NCBI GenBank assembly: GCA_014238155.1
Contig: JABABQ010000062.1
Location: forward strand, 248,001 to 312,000
Reading direction: 5' to 3'
DNA from: Rhizobiaceae bacterium
GTDB taxonomy: Bacteria; Pseudomonadota; Alphaproteobacteria; Rhizobiales; Rhizobiaceae
DNA length: 64,000 bases
The notes below the pieces were generated by a model. The model had not been told where the DNA came from and made no database searches. It saw nothing but the letters and a program-made list of their open reading frames with translations. The position numbers were made by a program, and so were the translations under genes. Below are positions 19,454-29,439 of the stretch, piece by piece. The first letter of the stretch is position 1. Each line of letters opens with the position of its first letter.

Positions 19454-20476
19454 TCACACTTCGTGTCGCCAATTGCGATGCGAAAGATCCATCAGGAAAG
19501 TTTGTGGCGCGTTTGCGAAAGCTGCCAGTCCCAGCAAAGCGGGCAGGGGATGGGTGACGACAATTGTTGCAATATTCTGCATCAGTTCGCCGTGCGGGGC
19601 CTTGTCTTCAAAACTTTCGCGAAAACCGCTGGCCTCCAGGTAAGGCAGGATTTTTTGTGCAATGCCTCCGCTGATGTAGACGCCCCCCCGGGCCATGGAT
19701 GTGAGCGCCAGGTCTCCGGCAATGCGACCCAGAGTTGTGCAGAACAACGACAGGGCTTCCCCGGCCTGGTCATTTTCAGCTTGCATTGCGGCGATGGAGA
19801 TTTCGGCTGGAGTATGAAGACCGGGTTTAACCTGATCTGCAGCACAGCAGGCCCGATACAGGTTTACCAAACCATCACCGCAGACCACCTGTTCGGCTGA
19901 TATTCTTCCCTCAACAGTTTCCAGGTGTTGCCAGATTTGGGCTTCTCTGGGATTTCGGGGTCCTAAATCCACATGGCCGCCTTCGCCTGCAACGGGGATC
20001 CATTTGCCGGCTGCCCGGACCAAAAGGCCAACACCCAAACCGGTGCCTGGTCCCAGAACTGCTTTGGTGGTGTCATTACCGAGCGCATCGCCATGGCCCA
20101 AAATAACCCCATCCATTTCACCGAGATAGGGCAGTGCGAGGGCCTGGGCTTCAAAATCATTCATCAGCAGCAGTTGCTCGAAATTAGCCAGACCAAGAAA
20201 CTGGTTGGGAATTATGTTCCAATGGCAATTGGTCAGATTAAGTCCATCGGAAGTAATCGGCCCCGCCGCAGCGATCACCGCGGATCTCGGCTGCAATTTT
20301 GTTGAAGACAACACTGCATGTGAAATTGACTGTTCGAGGCTTTCAAAGTCTTCAGTGCGTACCGGGTCGAACTCCATGACATCGCCATTTGGCTGTTCGA
20401 TGATTTGAAAGCGCGCATTGGTGCCACCAATGTCGCCAATCAAAACGGGAAATTCGAAATCTGGTGTATCTGACAT
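19454..20476 (-). CDS. glk: Glucokinase
   Basis: 340 residues from the ATG at 20476; a TTG 14 codons upstream is the alternative. It phosphorylates glucose to glucose-6-phosphate with ATP. The phosphate-1 motif is LIGDIGGTNARFQI, with LGPGTGLGVGLLV near residue 135 and the AGEGGHVDLGPRNPRE substrate block. It belongs to the group with proteobacterial Glk rather than the ROK family. It is the first gene of a minus-strand run with the ABC exporter, dapB and gpmA, but 157 bases separate it from the exporter. Confidence 0.93.
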   Translation of the reverse strand: MSDTPDFEFPVLIGDIGGTNARFQIIEQPNGDVMEFDPVRTEDFESLEQSISHAVLSSTKLQPRSAVIAAAGPITSDGLNLTNCHWNIIPNQFLGLANFEQLLLMNDFEAQALALPYLGEMDGVILGHGDALGNDTTKAVLGPGTGLGVGLLVRAAGKWIPVAGEGGHVDLGPRNPREAQIWQHLETVEGRISAEQVVCGDGLVNLYRACCAADQVKPGLHTPAEISIAAMQAENDQAGEALSLFCTTLGRIAGDLALTSMARGGVYISGGIAQKILPYLEASGFRESFEDKAPHGELMQNIATIVVTHPLPALLGLAAFANAPQTFLMDLSHRNWRHEV

Positions 20477-20768
20477 GGATACGTAAAGCTCTGAAACGTT
20501 TAAATTAGGAATCTGCAAGGCTGGTCTAATTGCAAATACAAAACAGTTCCAGTCTCTTTATTCGCTAATGACCCATGTCTGTGAAAATGCATCACAAAAG
20601 CTATGCAAAGTCCTTGCAAACGTGCAAGACTTTTCCTCATGCGCATTGCCGCCCGATGGGCAGGTGCAATATTGCGAGTGGGGTTTCGGACTTACATTTG
20701 TCTTATTGCGTCTCAACGCGCCAAAAATTAATAATTATATCAGGGAACCCCTGGGAAGGACCTAGCTC

Positions 20769-21764
20769 ATGAAAAAACTTATCCTTGGCATGACTGCAGC
20801 GGCATTTTCTGCTGTTGCGGCTTATGCTGCTGACGTAAAACCCGCCGTGATTTACGATCTGGGCGGTAAAAACGACAAGTCGTTCAATGAATCTGCCTAT
20901 ACCGGAGCTGAACGCTTCAAGACTGAAACCGGCATCGCTTATAAGGATTTCGAAATTCAAAACGATGCCCAGCGCGAACAGTCGGCGCGGCGCTTTGCCC
21001 GTGATGGTCATAATCCAATTGTTGTGATCGGTTTTTCCTGGGCTGCAGCGCTTGAAAAAATTGCTGCTGAATTTCCAGACACTCAGTTCGGTATTGTCGA
21101 CATGGTTGTTGATAAACCAAATGTCCGTTCAATCCTGTTCTCTGAACATGAGGGATCATACCTTGTCGGCGTGATGGCGGCCAAAGCTTCAAAAACCGGC
21201 AAAGTCGGCTTTATTGGTGGCATGGACATTCCGCTGATCCGCAAATTCGCCTGTGGTTATGTACAGGGCGTCAAGTCGGTCAATGCCGACGCCGAAGTTT
21301 TCCAGAACATGACCGGTACAACTGGTGCTGCCTGGAACGACCCGGTCAAGGGTGCTGAGCTGGCCAAGTCACAGTTCGACCGTGGTGCAGACGTTGTTTA
21401 TCACGCTGCTGGTGGTACCGGCATTGGTGTGCTGCAGGCTGCAGCTGACGCCGGCAAGCTGGGTATTGGTGTGGATTCCAATCAGAATGGGATGCATCCC
21501 GGCAAAATTCTCACTTCCATGCTGAAACGTGTAGATAATGCCGTTTACAACGCTTTCATGGACGTCAAGAACGACAGCTGGAGCACCGGATTCAACGTGC
21601 TTGATCTGAAAGCCGGTGGTGTTGGATATGCCATGGACGACAACAACAAGAACCTTGTTGATGCCGACATGCAGGCCGCAGTTGATGCAGCAAGTTCAGA
21701 CATCACGTCCGGCAAGGTCAAAGTCCACGACTACATGAGCGACAGCGCCTGCCCAGCGAGCTAA
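20769..21764 (+). CDS. BMP family ABC transporter substrate-binding protein
   Basis: 331-residue periplasmic receptor of the basic-membrane-protein/PnrA-like family, which usually binds purine nucleosides. A signal peptide (MKKLILGMTAAAFSAVAAYA) without a lipobox Cys is followed by the family core: DLGGKNDKSFNESAYTGAERF, then FSWAAALEKIAAEFPDTQFGIVDMV, VYHAAGGTGIGVLQAA and GVDSNQNGMHPGKILTSMLKRVD. No cognate ATPase or permease is nearby, so it must share components encoded elsewhere. It is followed by a terminator and stands alone between divergent neighbours. Confidence 0.92.
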   Translation: MKKLILGMTAAAFSAVAAYAADVKPAVIYDLGGKNDKSFNESAYTGAERFKTETGIAYKDFEIQNDAQREQSARRFARDGHNPIVVIGFSWAAALEKIAAEFPDTQFGIVDMVVDKPNVRSILFSEHEGSYLVGVMAAKASKTGKVGFIGGMDIPLIRKFACGYVQGVKSVNADAEVFQNMTGTTGAAWNDPVKGAELAKSQFDRGADVVYHAAGGTGIGVLQAAADAGKLGIGVDSNQNGMHPGKILTSMLKRVDNAVYNAFMDVKNDSWSTGFNVLDLKAGGVGYAMDDNNKNLVDADMQAAVDAASSDITSGKVKVHDYMSDSACPAS

Positions 21765-21790
21765 ACCAAACTCATAATCGCTCAAAATTA

Positions 21791-21828
21791 CAAAAGGCCG
21801 CCGGGCAATTGCCGGGCGGCCTTTTTGT
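21791..21828 (+). terminator. Rho-independent terminator after the BMP gene
   Basis: AAAAGGCCGCC pairs with GGCGGCCTTTT around a smaller inner GGC-AATT-GCC stem, and the plus strand continues with T residues. It lies 27 bases after the BMP stop, before the convergent rmuC gene. Confidence 0.88.
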
Positions 21829-21891
21829 TTGCGCTGATGTGATTGGGCAAGGATTTCGCCGCCGCCGCCGCCGCCGCTGTCGTCGCCGTCG

Positions 21892-23148
21892 CTAGTCGCC
21901 GCCGCCGTCACCTTCGATGGCGCGCAGAAAGGGTTTTCCGGGAAGTTCTTCTTCGGTTGCTGTCGCCGTCGCCGTCGTTGTCGCCGCTTCCTGAGGAGCA
22001 GCGCCAAATTCCAGGGATTCGATCTTGGCTCCGTGGCGGGTCAACTTTCCGGTTGAAATCAGAATTTGATCAATGTCCTTGGCAGTTAACACGAAATGCG
22101 ATTGCAGCTTGCGCACCCGGTCATCGAGGAGGGACAGGTCTTTTGTAAACCTGATGACCTCGCCCTGAATGAGATGCGCCTGCTCGCGCATGCGGGCATC
22201 TTTCAACACCGCCTGTATCACCTGTATCGACAGCAACAGCAAAGAAGGGGAGACAATAACGATGCGCGAATTGTGGGCCCGTTGGACGATGTTTTCGAAA
22301 TTTTCGTGAACTTCGGCAAAGATCGATTCTGACGGCACAAACATGAATGCTGTGTCCTGAGTTTCTCCGGTGATCAAATATTTGCTTGAGATATCTTTGA
22401 TATGGACCTCCATATCGCGGCGGAACTGGGTGGCACCGGCTTTGACTTGTTCGGGAGTGTCGGCATCTTTCATCAAATTCCAGGCTTCGAGCGGAAATTT
22501 TGCATCGATCACCAGGGCTGGTGCCTGATTTGGCATTTTGATCGTACAATCGGGTCGCGTACCGTTGGAAAGTGTCGCCTGAAATTCGAATCCGCCCATG
22601 GGAAGGCCATCCTGAACTATGGTTTCCATGCGACTTTGCCCGAAAGCGCCACGGGTCTGCTTGTTCTGCAGAATCGATTGCAGGCCGACAACATCCTGAG
22701 CCAGATTTTGAATATTGCTCTGGGCCGTGTCGATGACCGCTAGTCGTTCCTGCAGCTTAGTGAGGCTTTCCTGGGTGGTTTTGGTGGTATCGGTGAGCGA
22801 TTGGGAAACCCGTCCCGTGACAGCAGAGAGGCGTTCGTCGAGTTGTTTGGAAAACGCCGTCTGGGATGAAGTGATATTTTGCTGCATTGCGGCCAGATGG
22901 CCGGAGAGCTCATTTTGCGTCGCCACCAGTTCGGCCATGCGCATTTCAGCTTCCCGGGTTCTTTCCTCGTTGATTGCCCGCAGCGTTTCTTCCTGGGCCA
23001 GACGCTTTTTGGCGGTTCGCCAGATCGAAACAAGCAGCCCCAACACGCCAATCAGTATAACGCCAGAAGCGATGGCAAGTGCATCGCCGCGGGTCAGCAC
23101 AGTTTGGCCAATCTGGATGAATTCCTGGTGGAGTTGTAATTGTTCCAT
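21892..23148 (-). CDS. rmuC: DNA recombination protein RmuC homolog
   Basis: 418 residues. An N-terminal membrane anchor (ALAIASGVILIGVLGLLVSIW) leads into a long coiled coil at residues ~45-150 and then the RmuC nuclease-like domain (PDCTIKMPNQAPALVIDAKFPLEAW near residue 205). Homologs limit inversions at short repeats and may act as endonucleases. The C-terminal tail (AATTTATATATEEELP...GDGGGD) is low complexity and coded by GCC/GTC triplet tracts. The TAG stop lies inside such a tract, which continues for about 35 bases past the stop. Confidence 0.92.
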   Translation of the reverse strand: MEQLQLHQEFIQIGQTVLTRGDALAIASGVILIGVLGLLVSIWRTAKKRLAQEETLRAINEERTREAEMRMAELVATQNELSGHLAAMQQNITSSQTAFSKQLDERLSAVTGRVSQSLTDTTKTTQESLTKLQERLAVIDTAQSNIQNLAQDVVGLQSILQNKQTRGAFGQSRMETIVQDGLPMGGFEFQATLSNGTRPDCTIKMPNQAPALVIDAKFPLEAWNLMKDADTPEQVKAGATQFRRDMEVHIKDISSKYLITGETQDTAFMFVPSESIFAEVHENFENIVQRAHNSRIVIVSPSLLLLSIQVIQAVLKDARMREQAHLIQGEVIRFTKDLSLLDDRVRKLQSHFVLTAKDIDQILISTGKLTRHGAKIESLEFGAAPQEAATTTATATATEEELPGKPFLRAIEGDGGGD

Positions 23149-23268
23149 TGCGACAGCCTATCTGATTCGCAATTGAGAATAAAACGGGAACGGATCGCCA
23201 CCAATTTCCTCGCGTGACTTGTGTTCAAAGCGGTTGACCCGCCGCGCTGCAGCCCTTATCTCACCGCC

Positions 23269-23877
23269 ATGTCGATCTTGCCTATTGTCCATGTTCCAGA
23301 CCCGGTGTTGCGCCGCCAATCCAAGCCGGTTGAACGGGTGGATGATGACTTGCGCAAATTTCTCGATGACATGTTGGAAACCATGTACGAGGCGCCGGGA
23401 ATTGGCCTGGCGGCCGTGCAAGTGGGAGAACCGTTGCGTATCTTCACCGTCGACTGTGCAAAGCAGCCAGAGGAAGACCAAGAGGCAGATGATGACCAAG
23501 AGGTGGATGAAGACCAGCCTGCCGGCCAGTTGGATACCGACATTGCAGAACCGGAACGGGACCCGATTTTCCTGATCAACCCGGAAATCGTTGCGTTTTC
23601 AGATGCGTGCAATGTCTATGAGGAAGGTTGTCTGTCTATCCCCGATTATTATGCGGACGTAGAACGTCCGGCCAATTGCACAGTCAAATTTCTCGACCGT
23701 GACGGCAAACAGCAGTTGCTGGAGGCAGATGGATTATTGGCAACGGTCATTCAACATGAATTTGACCATCTCAACGGAGTTTTGTTCATTGACCATATCT
23801 CCAAGCTGAAGCGCGACATGGTGATCCGCAAATTTACCAAGATTGCCAAGCAGTCCGGTCAGAAGTTTATCGGCTGA
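23269..23877 (+). CDS. def: Peptide deformylase
   Basis: 202 residues from ATG 23269. It removes the N-formyl group from nascent proteins with a metal-dependent mechanism. Motif 1 is [10 protein letters not shown] (residue ~43), motif 2 [14 protein letters not shown], motif 3 QHEFDHLNG. Between motifs 1 and 2 there is an acidic insertion (about residues 66-95: [18 protein letters not shown]...) made by an 18-bp tandem duplication. It is not typical of the family. First gene of def-fmt-truA; fmt starts 3 bases after its stop. Confidence 0.95.
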   Translation: MSILPIVHVPDPVLRRQSKPVERVDDDLRKFLDDMLETMYEAPGIGLAAVQVGEPLRIFTVDCAKQPEEDQEADDDQEVDEDQPAGQLDTDIAEPERDPIFLINPEIVAFSDACNVYEEGCLSIPDYYADVERPANCTVKFLDRDGKQQLLEADGLLATVIQHEFDHLNGVLFIDHISKLKRDMVIRKFTKIAKQSGQKFIG

Positions 23878-23880
23878 GCG

Positions 23881-24816
23881 ATGGCTTTGCGCATCATATT
23901 CATGGGTACGCCGGATTTCTCAGTGCCGACGCTGATGGCATTGCTGGCATCGGGACATGAGATTGTTGCCTGCTATTCCCAACCTCCACGACCTGCTGGT
24001 CGGCGCGGGTTGGAACTGGTTAATTCACCCGTGCATCGAGCTGCTGAAGCGCAGGGCATAACTGTCTACACACCGCCGTCGCTGAAAGACGATGCGGCAG
24101 CACAACAATTTAAGTCGCTGAAGGCGGATGTTGCTGTTGTTGTGGCTTATGGAATGCTGTTGCCGCAGACTATTTTGGACGCCCCGAAATTTGGCTGTTT
24201 TAACAGCCATGCATCACTTCTGCCGCGTTGGCGCGGGGCTGCGCCGATTCAAAGAGCGATCATGGCTGGCGATGATCAATCCGGTGTCATGGTGATGCAA
24301 ATGGAGGCTGGCCTGGACACCGGACCAGTGGCGTTGACCCATCGAATTGCGATTGAACCGGCGACCACTGCCGGGTCGCTGCACGACCAACTTGCTAAGG
24401 CTGGTGCAGACTTGATGGTGGTGGCCATGGCGCAGCTTGAGGCGGGGGAACTTCAGTTGACAACGCAGGCCGAGGAAGGTGTCACCTATGCCGCAAAAAT
24501 CAAGAAGGCCGAGACCCGTATTGATTGGACCCAACCAGCAGAACAAATTGTGCGTCACATCATGGGCCTGTCACCTTTTCCCGGTGCATGGTGCGAGATG
24601 TCCTTTGGTAAAAAACCTGAACGGGTAAAGCTATTACAGGCCCAGCGGTCAGACCAAAATGGTGAACCTGGGCAAGTGCTGGACGATGAGCTGACAATTG
24701 CTTGTGGTGAGGGCAGTGTTCAGTTGCAGCGCTTGCAGCGGGCCGGTTCCAAAGCACTGGACCGCAAGGCGTTTTTGCTTGGGAATGCACTCAACGTCGG
24801 CACCCGGTTGACCTGA
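23881..24816 (+). CDS. fmt: Methionyl-tRNA formyltransferase
   Basis: 311-residue enzyme that formylates initiator Met-tRNA using 10-formyl-THF. It shows the N-terminal [12 protein letters not shown], the catalytic block [20 protein letters not shown] with Asn and His near residues 106-125, and the [14 protein letters not shown] stretch. It lies between def and truA with 3- and 1-base gaps, so the three are one transcription and translation unit linking N-terminal formylation to deformylation. Confidence 0.97.
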   Translation: MALRIIFMGTPDFSVPTLMALLASGHEIVACYSQPPRPAGRRGLELVNSPVHRAAEAQGITVYTPPSLKDDAAAQQFKSLKADVAVVVAYGMLLPQTILDAPKFGCFNSHASLLPRWRGAAPIQRAIMAGDDQSGVMVMQMEAGLDTGPVALTHRIAIEPATTAGSLHDQLAKAGADLMVVAMAQLEAGELQLTTQAEEGVTYAAKIKKAETRIDWTQPAEQIVRHIMGLSPFPGAWCEMSFGKKPERVKLLQAQRSDQNGEPGQVLDDELTIACGEGSVQLQRLQRAGSKALDRKAFLLGNALNVGTRLT

Positions 24817-24817
24817 A

Positions 24818-25573
24818 ATGACCCGCTACAGTTTTCTCATTGAGTATGATGGCAGCCCCTATAAGGGCTGGCAGCGGCAAAACGATATGCCATCAGTGCA
24901 AGGAGCACTGGAAACGGCGCTAGCCAAGCTCGGTGAGAGTGACATTCTGGTTCAGGGCGCTGGCCGCACCGATGCCGGTGTACATGCGCTGGGTCAGGTC
25001 GCCCACGCGGACCTGCAACGCCCCTGGAAACCGTTTCGGCTGATGGAAGCCTTAAATGCTCACCTGCGCGAGGCGAACGAGCCGATTGCAATTGTCGATT
25101 GTGATGGCTGCAGCGGCGAATTTCACGCACGTTTTTCGGCTGTCGGTCGTCGCTATGTCTACCGGATAATTTCACGACGGGCGCCGTTGACGGTGGAACG
25201 AGGTCGAGCCTGGAATGTCAAAGTGCCGCTCGATGTGACTGCGATGCACAAAGCTGCACAGCTGTTGACCGGTGAGCATGACTTTACAACATTTCGCTCG
25301 ACCGAGTGTCAGGCCAAGAGCCCGGTTAAGACCCTCGACACTCTGGATGTATCGGTGCGCAAGACGCATGGGGTTGAGGTGATCGAGATCAGCACAACGG
25401 CGCGGTCCTATCTGCACAATCAGGTCAGGTCTTTTGCTGGATGTCTAAAGGCAGTGGGTGAAGGTCGCTGGACTGAAGATGATTTAAAGGCAGCATTGGA
25501 AGCCCGCGACCGTGCCGCCTGCGCACCTGTGGCCCCGGCTCATGGTCTTTACCTGGTGTCAGTGCGCTATTGA
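24818..25573 (+). CDS. truA: tRNA pseudouridine synthase A
   Basis: 251-residue enzyme that forms pseudouridine at positions 38-40 of the tRNA anticodon arm. The catalytic Asp is in [17 protein letters not shown] near residue 52. It also has the N-terminal [14 protein letters not shown] and the C-terminal [10 protein letters not shown]. It follows fmt by one base. Confidence 0.96.
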   Translation: MTRYSFLIEYDGSPYKGWQRQNDMPSVQGALETALAKLGESDILVQGAGRTDAGVHALGQVAHADLQRPWKPFRLMEALNAHLREANEPIAIVDCDGCSGEFHARFSAVGRRYVYRIISRRAPLTVERGRAWNVKVPLDVTAMHKAAQLLTGEHDFTTFRSTECQAKSPVKTLDTLDVSVRKTHGVEVIEISTTARSYLHNQVRSFAGCLKAVGEGRWTEDDLKAALEARDRAACAPVAPAHGLYLVSVRY

Positions 25574-25624
25574 GCTTGTCGCCTTGGTGAGGCACATTTG
25601 TTGTTTCGGGAGGAGCCGGATTAT

Positions 25625-26845
25625 ATGGCACGGGCGTTTTTGATTGTTCTTGATTCAGTCGGCATTGGCGGTGCGCCGGATGCCGAAGCCTTTGGCGACG
25701 TTGGTTCAAATACGCTGGGCCATATTGCAGAAGCCTGTGCGACCGGTGCTGGAGATCGCGACGGATTGCGCTCTGGCTCCCTGAGAATGCCGAATTTGGA
25801 GCGGCTTGGCCTCGGATATGCAGCAAAGGCTGCGAGTGGCGAACTACCAGCGGGTTTTGACTTCGACGGTGCAGCTGAGGCCGGTTGGGCTTGTGCAGCA
25901 GAAGTTTCCAGCGGCAAGGACACTCCCTCCGGTCACTGGGAGATTGCAGGAGTTCCGGTTCGGTTTGATTGGCACACTTTTCCGCAAACCATACCGACGT
26001 TTCCTGTAGAACTGACCGACGCGATGGTGGCTCGTGCTGAATTGCCCGGCGTGTTGGCCAACCAGCATGCATCGGGCACGGACGTGATCCGCGAATTTGG
26101 CGATGAACACATTCAGAGCGGTAAGCCAATTGTCTATACTTCAGCGGATTCTGTTGTTCAGATTGCTGCGCATGAAGAATTTTTTGGCCTCGACCGGTTG
26201 TATAAATTGTGTGTCGTCACTCGGGAATTGGTTGATCCGTTAAATATCGGCCGGGTTATAGCGCGGCCGTTTGTCGGTAAAACAGCAGATACATTTGAAC
26301 GTACCGGCAATCGGCGCGACTATTCGGTTCCACCGCCGGAACCAACATTGCTGGACCGGCTTGAGGACGACGAGCGCGGTGTTTTTGCTGTTGGCAAGAT
26401 TGCCGATATTTTTGCCCATCGCGGCGTTACTGATATCCGTAAAGCCAATGGCAATGAAGCAATGTTTGAGGCGACATTGCAGGCGATGAAAGACGCAGCA
26501 AATGGCGACTTGGTATTCGCCAATTTCGTGGATTTTGACCAGCTTTATGGTCATCGTCGCGATGTGGCGGGCTATGCAGCCTGTCTGGAACACTTTGACC
26601 GACGATTGCCGGAACTGATGACTGAAATGCGTGATGGCGACATGATGGTGCTGACGGCGGATCACGGTAATGATCCAACCTGGCATGGCACCGACCATAC
26701 GCGCGAACAGGTGCCGGTGTTGATTGTGGGGCCGGGGCTGAAGACCGGATATCTCGGGTCGCGTGAGACATTTTGTGACATTGGTGAAACGATCGCTGCG
26801 CATCTGAGTCTGGAGGCGGGACCGCATGGGCGGTCAATGCTGTAG
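25625..26845 (+). CDS. deoB: Phosphopentomutase
   Basis: 406 residues from ATG 25625, preceded by GGGAGGAG. It interconverts (deoxy)ribose-1-phosphate and -5-phosphate, linking nucleoside phosphorolysis to central metabolism. It belongs to the alkaline phosphatase superfamily: metal-binding [12 protein letters not shown] at the start, [14 protein letters not shown] near residue 98 and the C-terminal [21 protein letters not shown]. With add and upp downstream it forms a nucleoside salvage group. Confidence 0.96.
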   Translation: MARAFLIVLDSVGIGGAPDAEAFGDVGSNTLGHIAEACATGAGDRDGLRSGSLRMPNLERLGLGYAAKAASGELPAGFDFDGAAEAGWACAAEVSSGKDTPSGHWEIAGVPVRFDWHTFPQTIPTFPVELTDAMVARAELPGVLANQHASGTDVIREFGDEHIQSGKPIVYTSADSVVQIAAHEEFFGLDRLYKLCVVTRELVDPLNIGRVIARPFVGKTADTFERTGNRRDYSVPPPEPTLLDRLEDDERGVFAVGKIADIFAHRGVTDIRKANGNEAMFEATLQAMKDAANGDLVFANFVDFDQLYGHRRDVAGYAACLEHFDRRLPELMTEMRDGDMMVLTADHGNDPTWHGTDHTREQVPVLIVGPGLKTGYLGSRETFCDIGETIAAHLSLEAGPHGRSML

Positions 26846-26892
26846 GAGAGTTGGCGATGTGTCGTGTCCGGGTATGTTGAGAGGAAATGCAT

Positions 26893-27861
26893 ATGGTGAA
26901 AGCTGAAATTCACTGTCACATTGAAGGTGCAGCCGATCCTGCTCTGGTGGTCAGACTGGCGCAGAAATACAACGTCGACTTGAACGAGACGATCCGCGAT
27001 GGCCGTTATGTGTGGTCTGATTTTTCAACATTCCTAAACTGCTATGACAGGGCGGCATCTGTCTTCAGGGAGCCCGAGGACTACCGCCTGCTGGCCTATG
27101 ATTATTTCTCCCGACTTGCCGGGCAGGGGGCAATCTACGGTGAAGTATTTGGCTCTTCCGACCATGCTCGTTTGATGGGTATTGGCTATTTGGATTTGGT
27201 TGAGGCGATAGCCGCCGGCATTGGCGATGCGCAACAACAATATGGCATTGAAGGTCGGATTATCATGACATGTGTGCGGCATCTGGGGCCCGATGCTGCT
27301 GAAGCTGTAGCCACCGAAGTGGCGGCCAATCCCCATCCACTGGTTACCGGATTTGGTATGGGTGGCGATGAACGATCGTTCGAAACCGAAGACTTTTCAT
27401 CGGCCTTTGCAATAGCCGGTGATGCCGGTTTGGGACTTACCTCGCATGCCGGTGAATTTGGCGGTCCTGAAAGTGTCAGTGAAACACTTGACCATCTCGG
27501 CGTCACCCGCATTGGCCATGGGGTGCGCAGCATTGAAGACCCCAAACTGGTCGAAAGATTGGTGCATGACGGTATTGTTCTGGAAATCTGCCCGGCGTCG
27601 AATATTGCTCTGTCCGTCTATAGCGGTTTTGAGCGTCACCCCTTGCGCAATTTTTACGATGCTGGAGTTAGAATTTCGTTGAATTCCGATGATCCGCCGT
27701 TTTTTCATTCCACTTTGGCCAATGAATATGAGATTGCCGGAAAATATTTCGGCTTCGACCAGCAGATGCTTGATCAATGTACCCGCACCGCCCTGGAAGC
27801 GGCCTTTGTTGATGAAGAAACCCGAGGCCACCTGATTAAACGGTTGGATAAATCCATCTGA
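26893..27861 (+). CDS. add: Adenosine deaminase
   Basis: About 322 residues. It belongs to the amidohydrolase family that converts adenosine to inosine. Metal-binding HxH is in AEIHCHIEGAADP at the N-terminus; SHAGEFGG, RIGHGVRS and the catalytic SLNSDDPPFF follow. I choose the second ATG (26893) because GAGAGGA is then properly spaced; 26887 is two codons upstream. The neighbours deoB and upp support nucleoside salvage. Adenine deaminase is the closest alternative family and cannot be fully excluded. Confidence 0.9.
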   Translation: MVKAEIHCHIEGAADPALVVRLAQKYNVDLNETIRDGRYVWSDFSTFLNCYDRAASVFREPEDYRLLAYDYFSRLAGQGAIYGEVFGSSDHARLMGIGYLDLVEAIAAGIGDAQQQYGIEGRIIMTCVRHLGPDAAEAVATEVAANPHPLVTGFGMGGDERSFETEDFSSAFAIAGDAGLGLTSHAGEFGGPESVSETLDHLGVTRIGHGVRSIEDPKLVERLVHDGIVLEICPASNIALSVYSGFERHPLRNFYDAGVRISLNSDDPPFFHSTLANEYEIAGKYFGFDQQMLDQCTRTALEAAFVDEETRGHLIKRLDKSI

Positions 27862-27948
27862 TTGAGGATTCTGCACACTGGCCCACTTGTATGCCTGGTG
27901 TGACGCGCTCTAGACTTGCTGCCAAAAGCAATAGTCAGGAGTTGTCCC

Positions 27949-28578
27949 ATGGCCAATGTTACCGTGGTTACCCATCCGCTCGTCCAGCACAAGCTTTCCA
28001 TCATGCGCGACAAGCAAACATCTACCGCCAGTTTTCGCCGTCTGTTGCGGGAGATATCCCTGTTGTTGTGTTACGAGGTGACGCGTGATCTTGAATTGAC
28101 GACAAAATCCATTGAAACGCCGATGCAGGAGATGGATGCGCCAATGCTGAAAGGCAAGAAACTCGTATTTGCCTCGATCCTGCGCGCCGGCAACGGACTT
28201 TTGGAGGGTATGCTTGATCTGGTTCCTTCCGCGCGCGTTGCCCATGTGGGCCTGTATCGTGACCATAAAACGCTGCAGGCCGTGGAGTATTATTACAAAG
28301 CTCCCAGTGATCTGGAAGACCGGGTTGTGATCGCCGTTGATCCGATGTTGGCAACTGCAAATTCCGCGTCACTGGCGGTGGATAAATTGAAACGCAGCGG
28401 CGCCAAAAATCTGCGTTTCCTGTGCCTGTTGGCGGCGCCGGAGGGGATCGAAGCTTTCCAGAAAGCACATCCCGATGTGCCAATCTTCACAGCGGCCCTC
28501 GATAGTCATCTGAATGAGAATGGGTATATCGTTCCGGGCCTCGGGGATGCCGGTGACCGAATGTACGGAACCAAGTAG
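27949..28578 (+). CDS. upp: Uracil phosphoribosyltransferase
   Basis: 209 residues from ATG 27949, with CAGGAG about 8 bases upstream. It makes UMP from uracil and PRPP. It begins with [21 protein letters not shown], has the PRPP-binding [14 protein letters not shown] near residue 130, and ends in the uracil-recognition tail [18 protein letters not shown]. It completes the deoB-add-upp salvage group and lies 3 bases before the SDR gene. Confidence 0.97.
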   Translation: MANVTVVTHPLVQHKLSIMRDKQTSTASFRRLLREISLLLCYEVTRDLELTTKSIETPMQEMDAPMLKGKKLVFASILRAGNGLLEGMLDLVPSARVAHVGLYRDHKTLQAVEYYYKAPSDLEDRVVIAVDPMLATANSASLAVDKLKRSGAKNLRFLCLLAAPEGIEAFQKAHPDVPIFTAALDSHLNENGYIVPGLGDAGDRMYGTK

Positions 28579-28581
28579 ACC

Positions 28582-29349
28582 ATGACCTCATCAGTAGCCA
28601 GCTATCCCAGCCTTGCTGGAAAAACTGTCGTCATCTCGGGTGGCGGGTCCGGCATCGGTGAATCCATCACCTGTCACTTTGCCCGTCAGGGGGCCAAGGT
28701 CGGTTTTCTCGATATCGCCGATGATCCATCAAATGCCCTTGTGGAAAGCCTGACCGGCGAGGGGCATGTTGTTCAATATATCCATTGTGATGTTACAGAT
28801 ACTGCCGCACTGCAGGCGGCGATTGGCCAGATCAGCCAGGATTTTGGGCCGGTTGGCGTATTGGTCAACAATGCGGCTCACGATCAGCGTCACAAGCTGG
28901 AAGATGTCACGCCTGACTATTGGGACCAGCGCATCGCCATCAATATTAAACATCAGTTCTTCGCCGCTCAGGCCGTGGTCGAAGATATGAAGAAGATTGG
29001 CGGAGGATCGATAATCAACATGGGGTCGACTTCCTGGATGATCGGTAATGGCGGCATGGCCTGTTATACGGCAGCGAAATCGGCGGTGCTCGGCCTCAGC
29101 AGGTCGCTGGCGCGGGATCTCGGCGAATTTAATATCCGGGTCAATTCGATCGCACCGGGTTGGATCATGACCGAAAGGCAAAAGCAATTGTGGCTGACGC
29201 CGGAAGGCGAAGCCGATATTTTCAAGCACCAGTGCCTGAAGCGGTTTTTGGTGCCCGAAGACATCGCGCGCCCGGCTCTGTTCTTTGCGTCAGATGAATC
29301 AGCTGCCTGCACCAACCAGAGCTATGTTGTTGACGGTGGCTGGACATAA
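28582..29349 (+). CDS. SDR family NAD(P)-dependent oxidoreductase
   Basis: 255-residue classical short-chain dehydrogenase. The cofactor motif is VVISGGGSGIGESI near residue 14, NNAAHD is in the expected NNAG position, the catalytic Ser is in NMGSTSWM, and the YTAAK catalytic pair is near residues 157-161. SIAPGWIMTERQ follows. The start is 3 bases after upp, so it is probably co-transcribed with the salvage genes, but the substrate (sugar, polyol or other) cannot be told. Confidence 0.9.
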   Translation: MTSSVASYPSLAGKTVVISGGGSGIGESITCHFARQGAKVGFLDIADDPSNALVESLTGEGHVVQYIHCDVTDTAALQAAIGQISQDFGPVGVLVNNAAHDQRHKLEDVTPDYWDQRIAINIKHQFFAAQAVVEDMKKIGGGSIINMGSTSWMIGNGGMACYTAAKSAVLGLSRSLARDLGEFNIRVNSIAPGWIMTERQKQLWLTPEGEADIFKHQCLKRFLVPEDIARPALFFASDESAACTNQSYVVDGGWT

Positions 29350-29439
29350 AGACGTTCAAGCACAATCGGAATTGAGTCCGTTAATGCCTGAACGGCTCTA
29401 AATCAGAACAATCCTGTCCCAAACAAAACGGAGAATTAC

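Noticed and set aside
29350-29439. SAM-type riboswitch before the PLP sulfur-amino-acid gene
   Set aside because: No SAM-I or SAM-II core could be fitted; the only clear feature is the recurrent 13-base motif.
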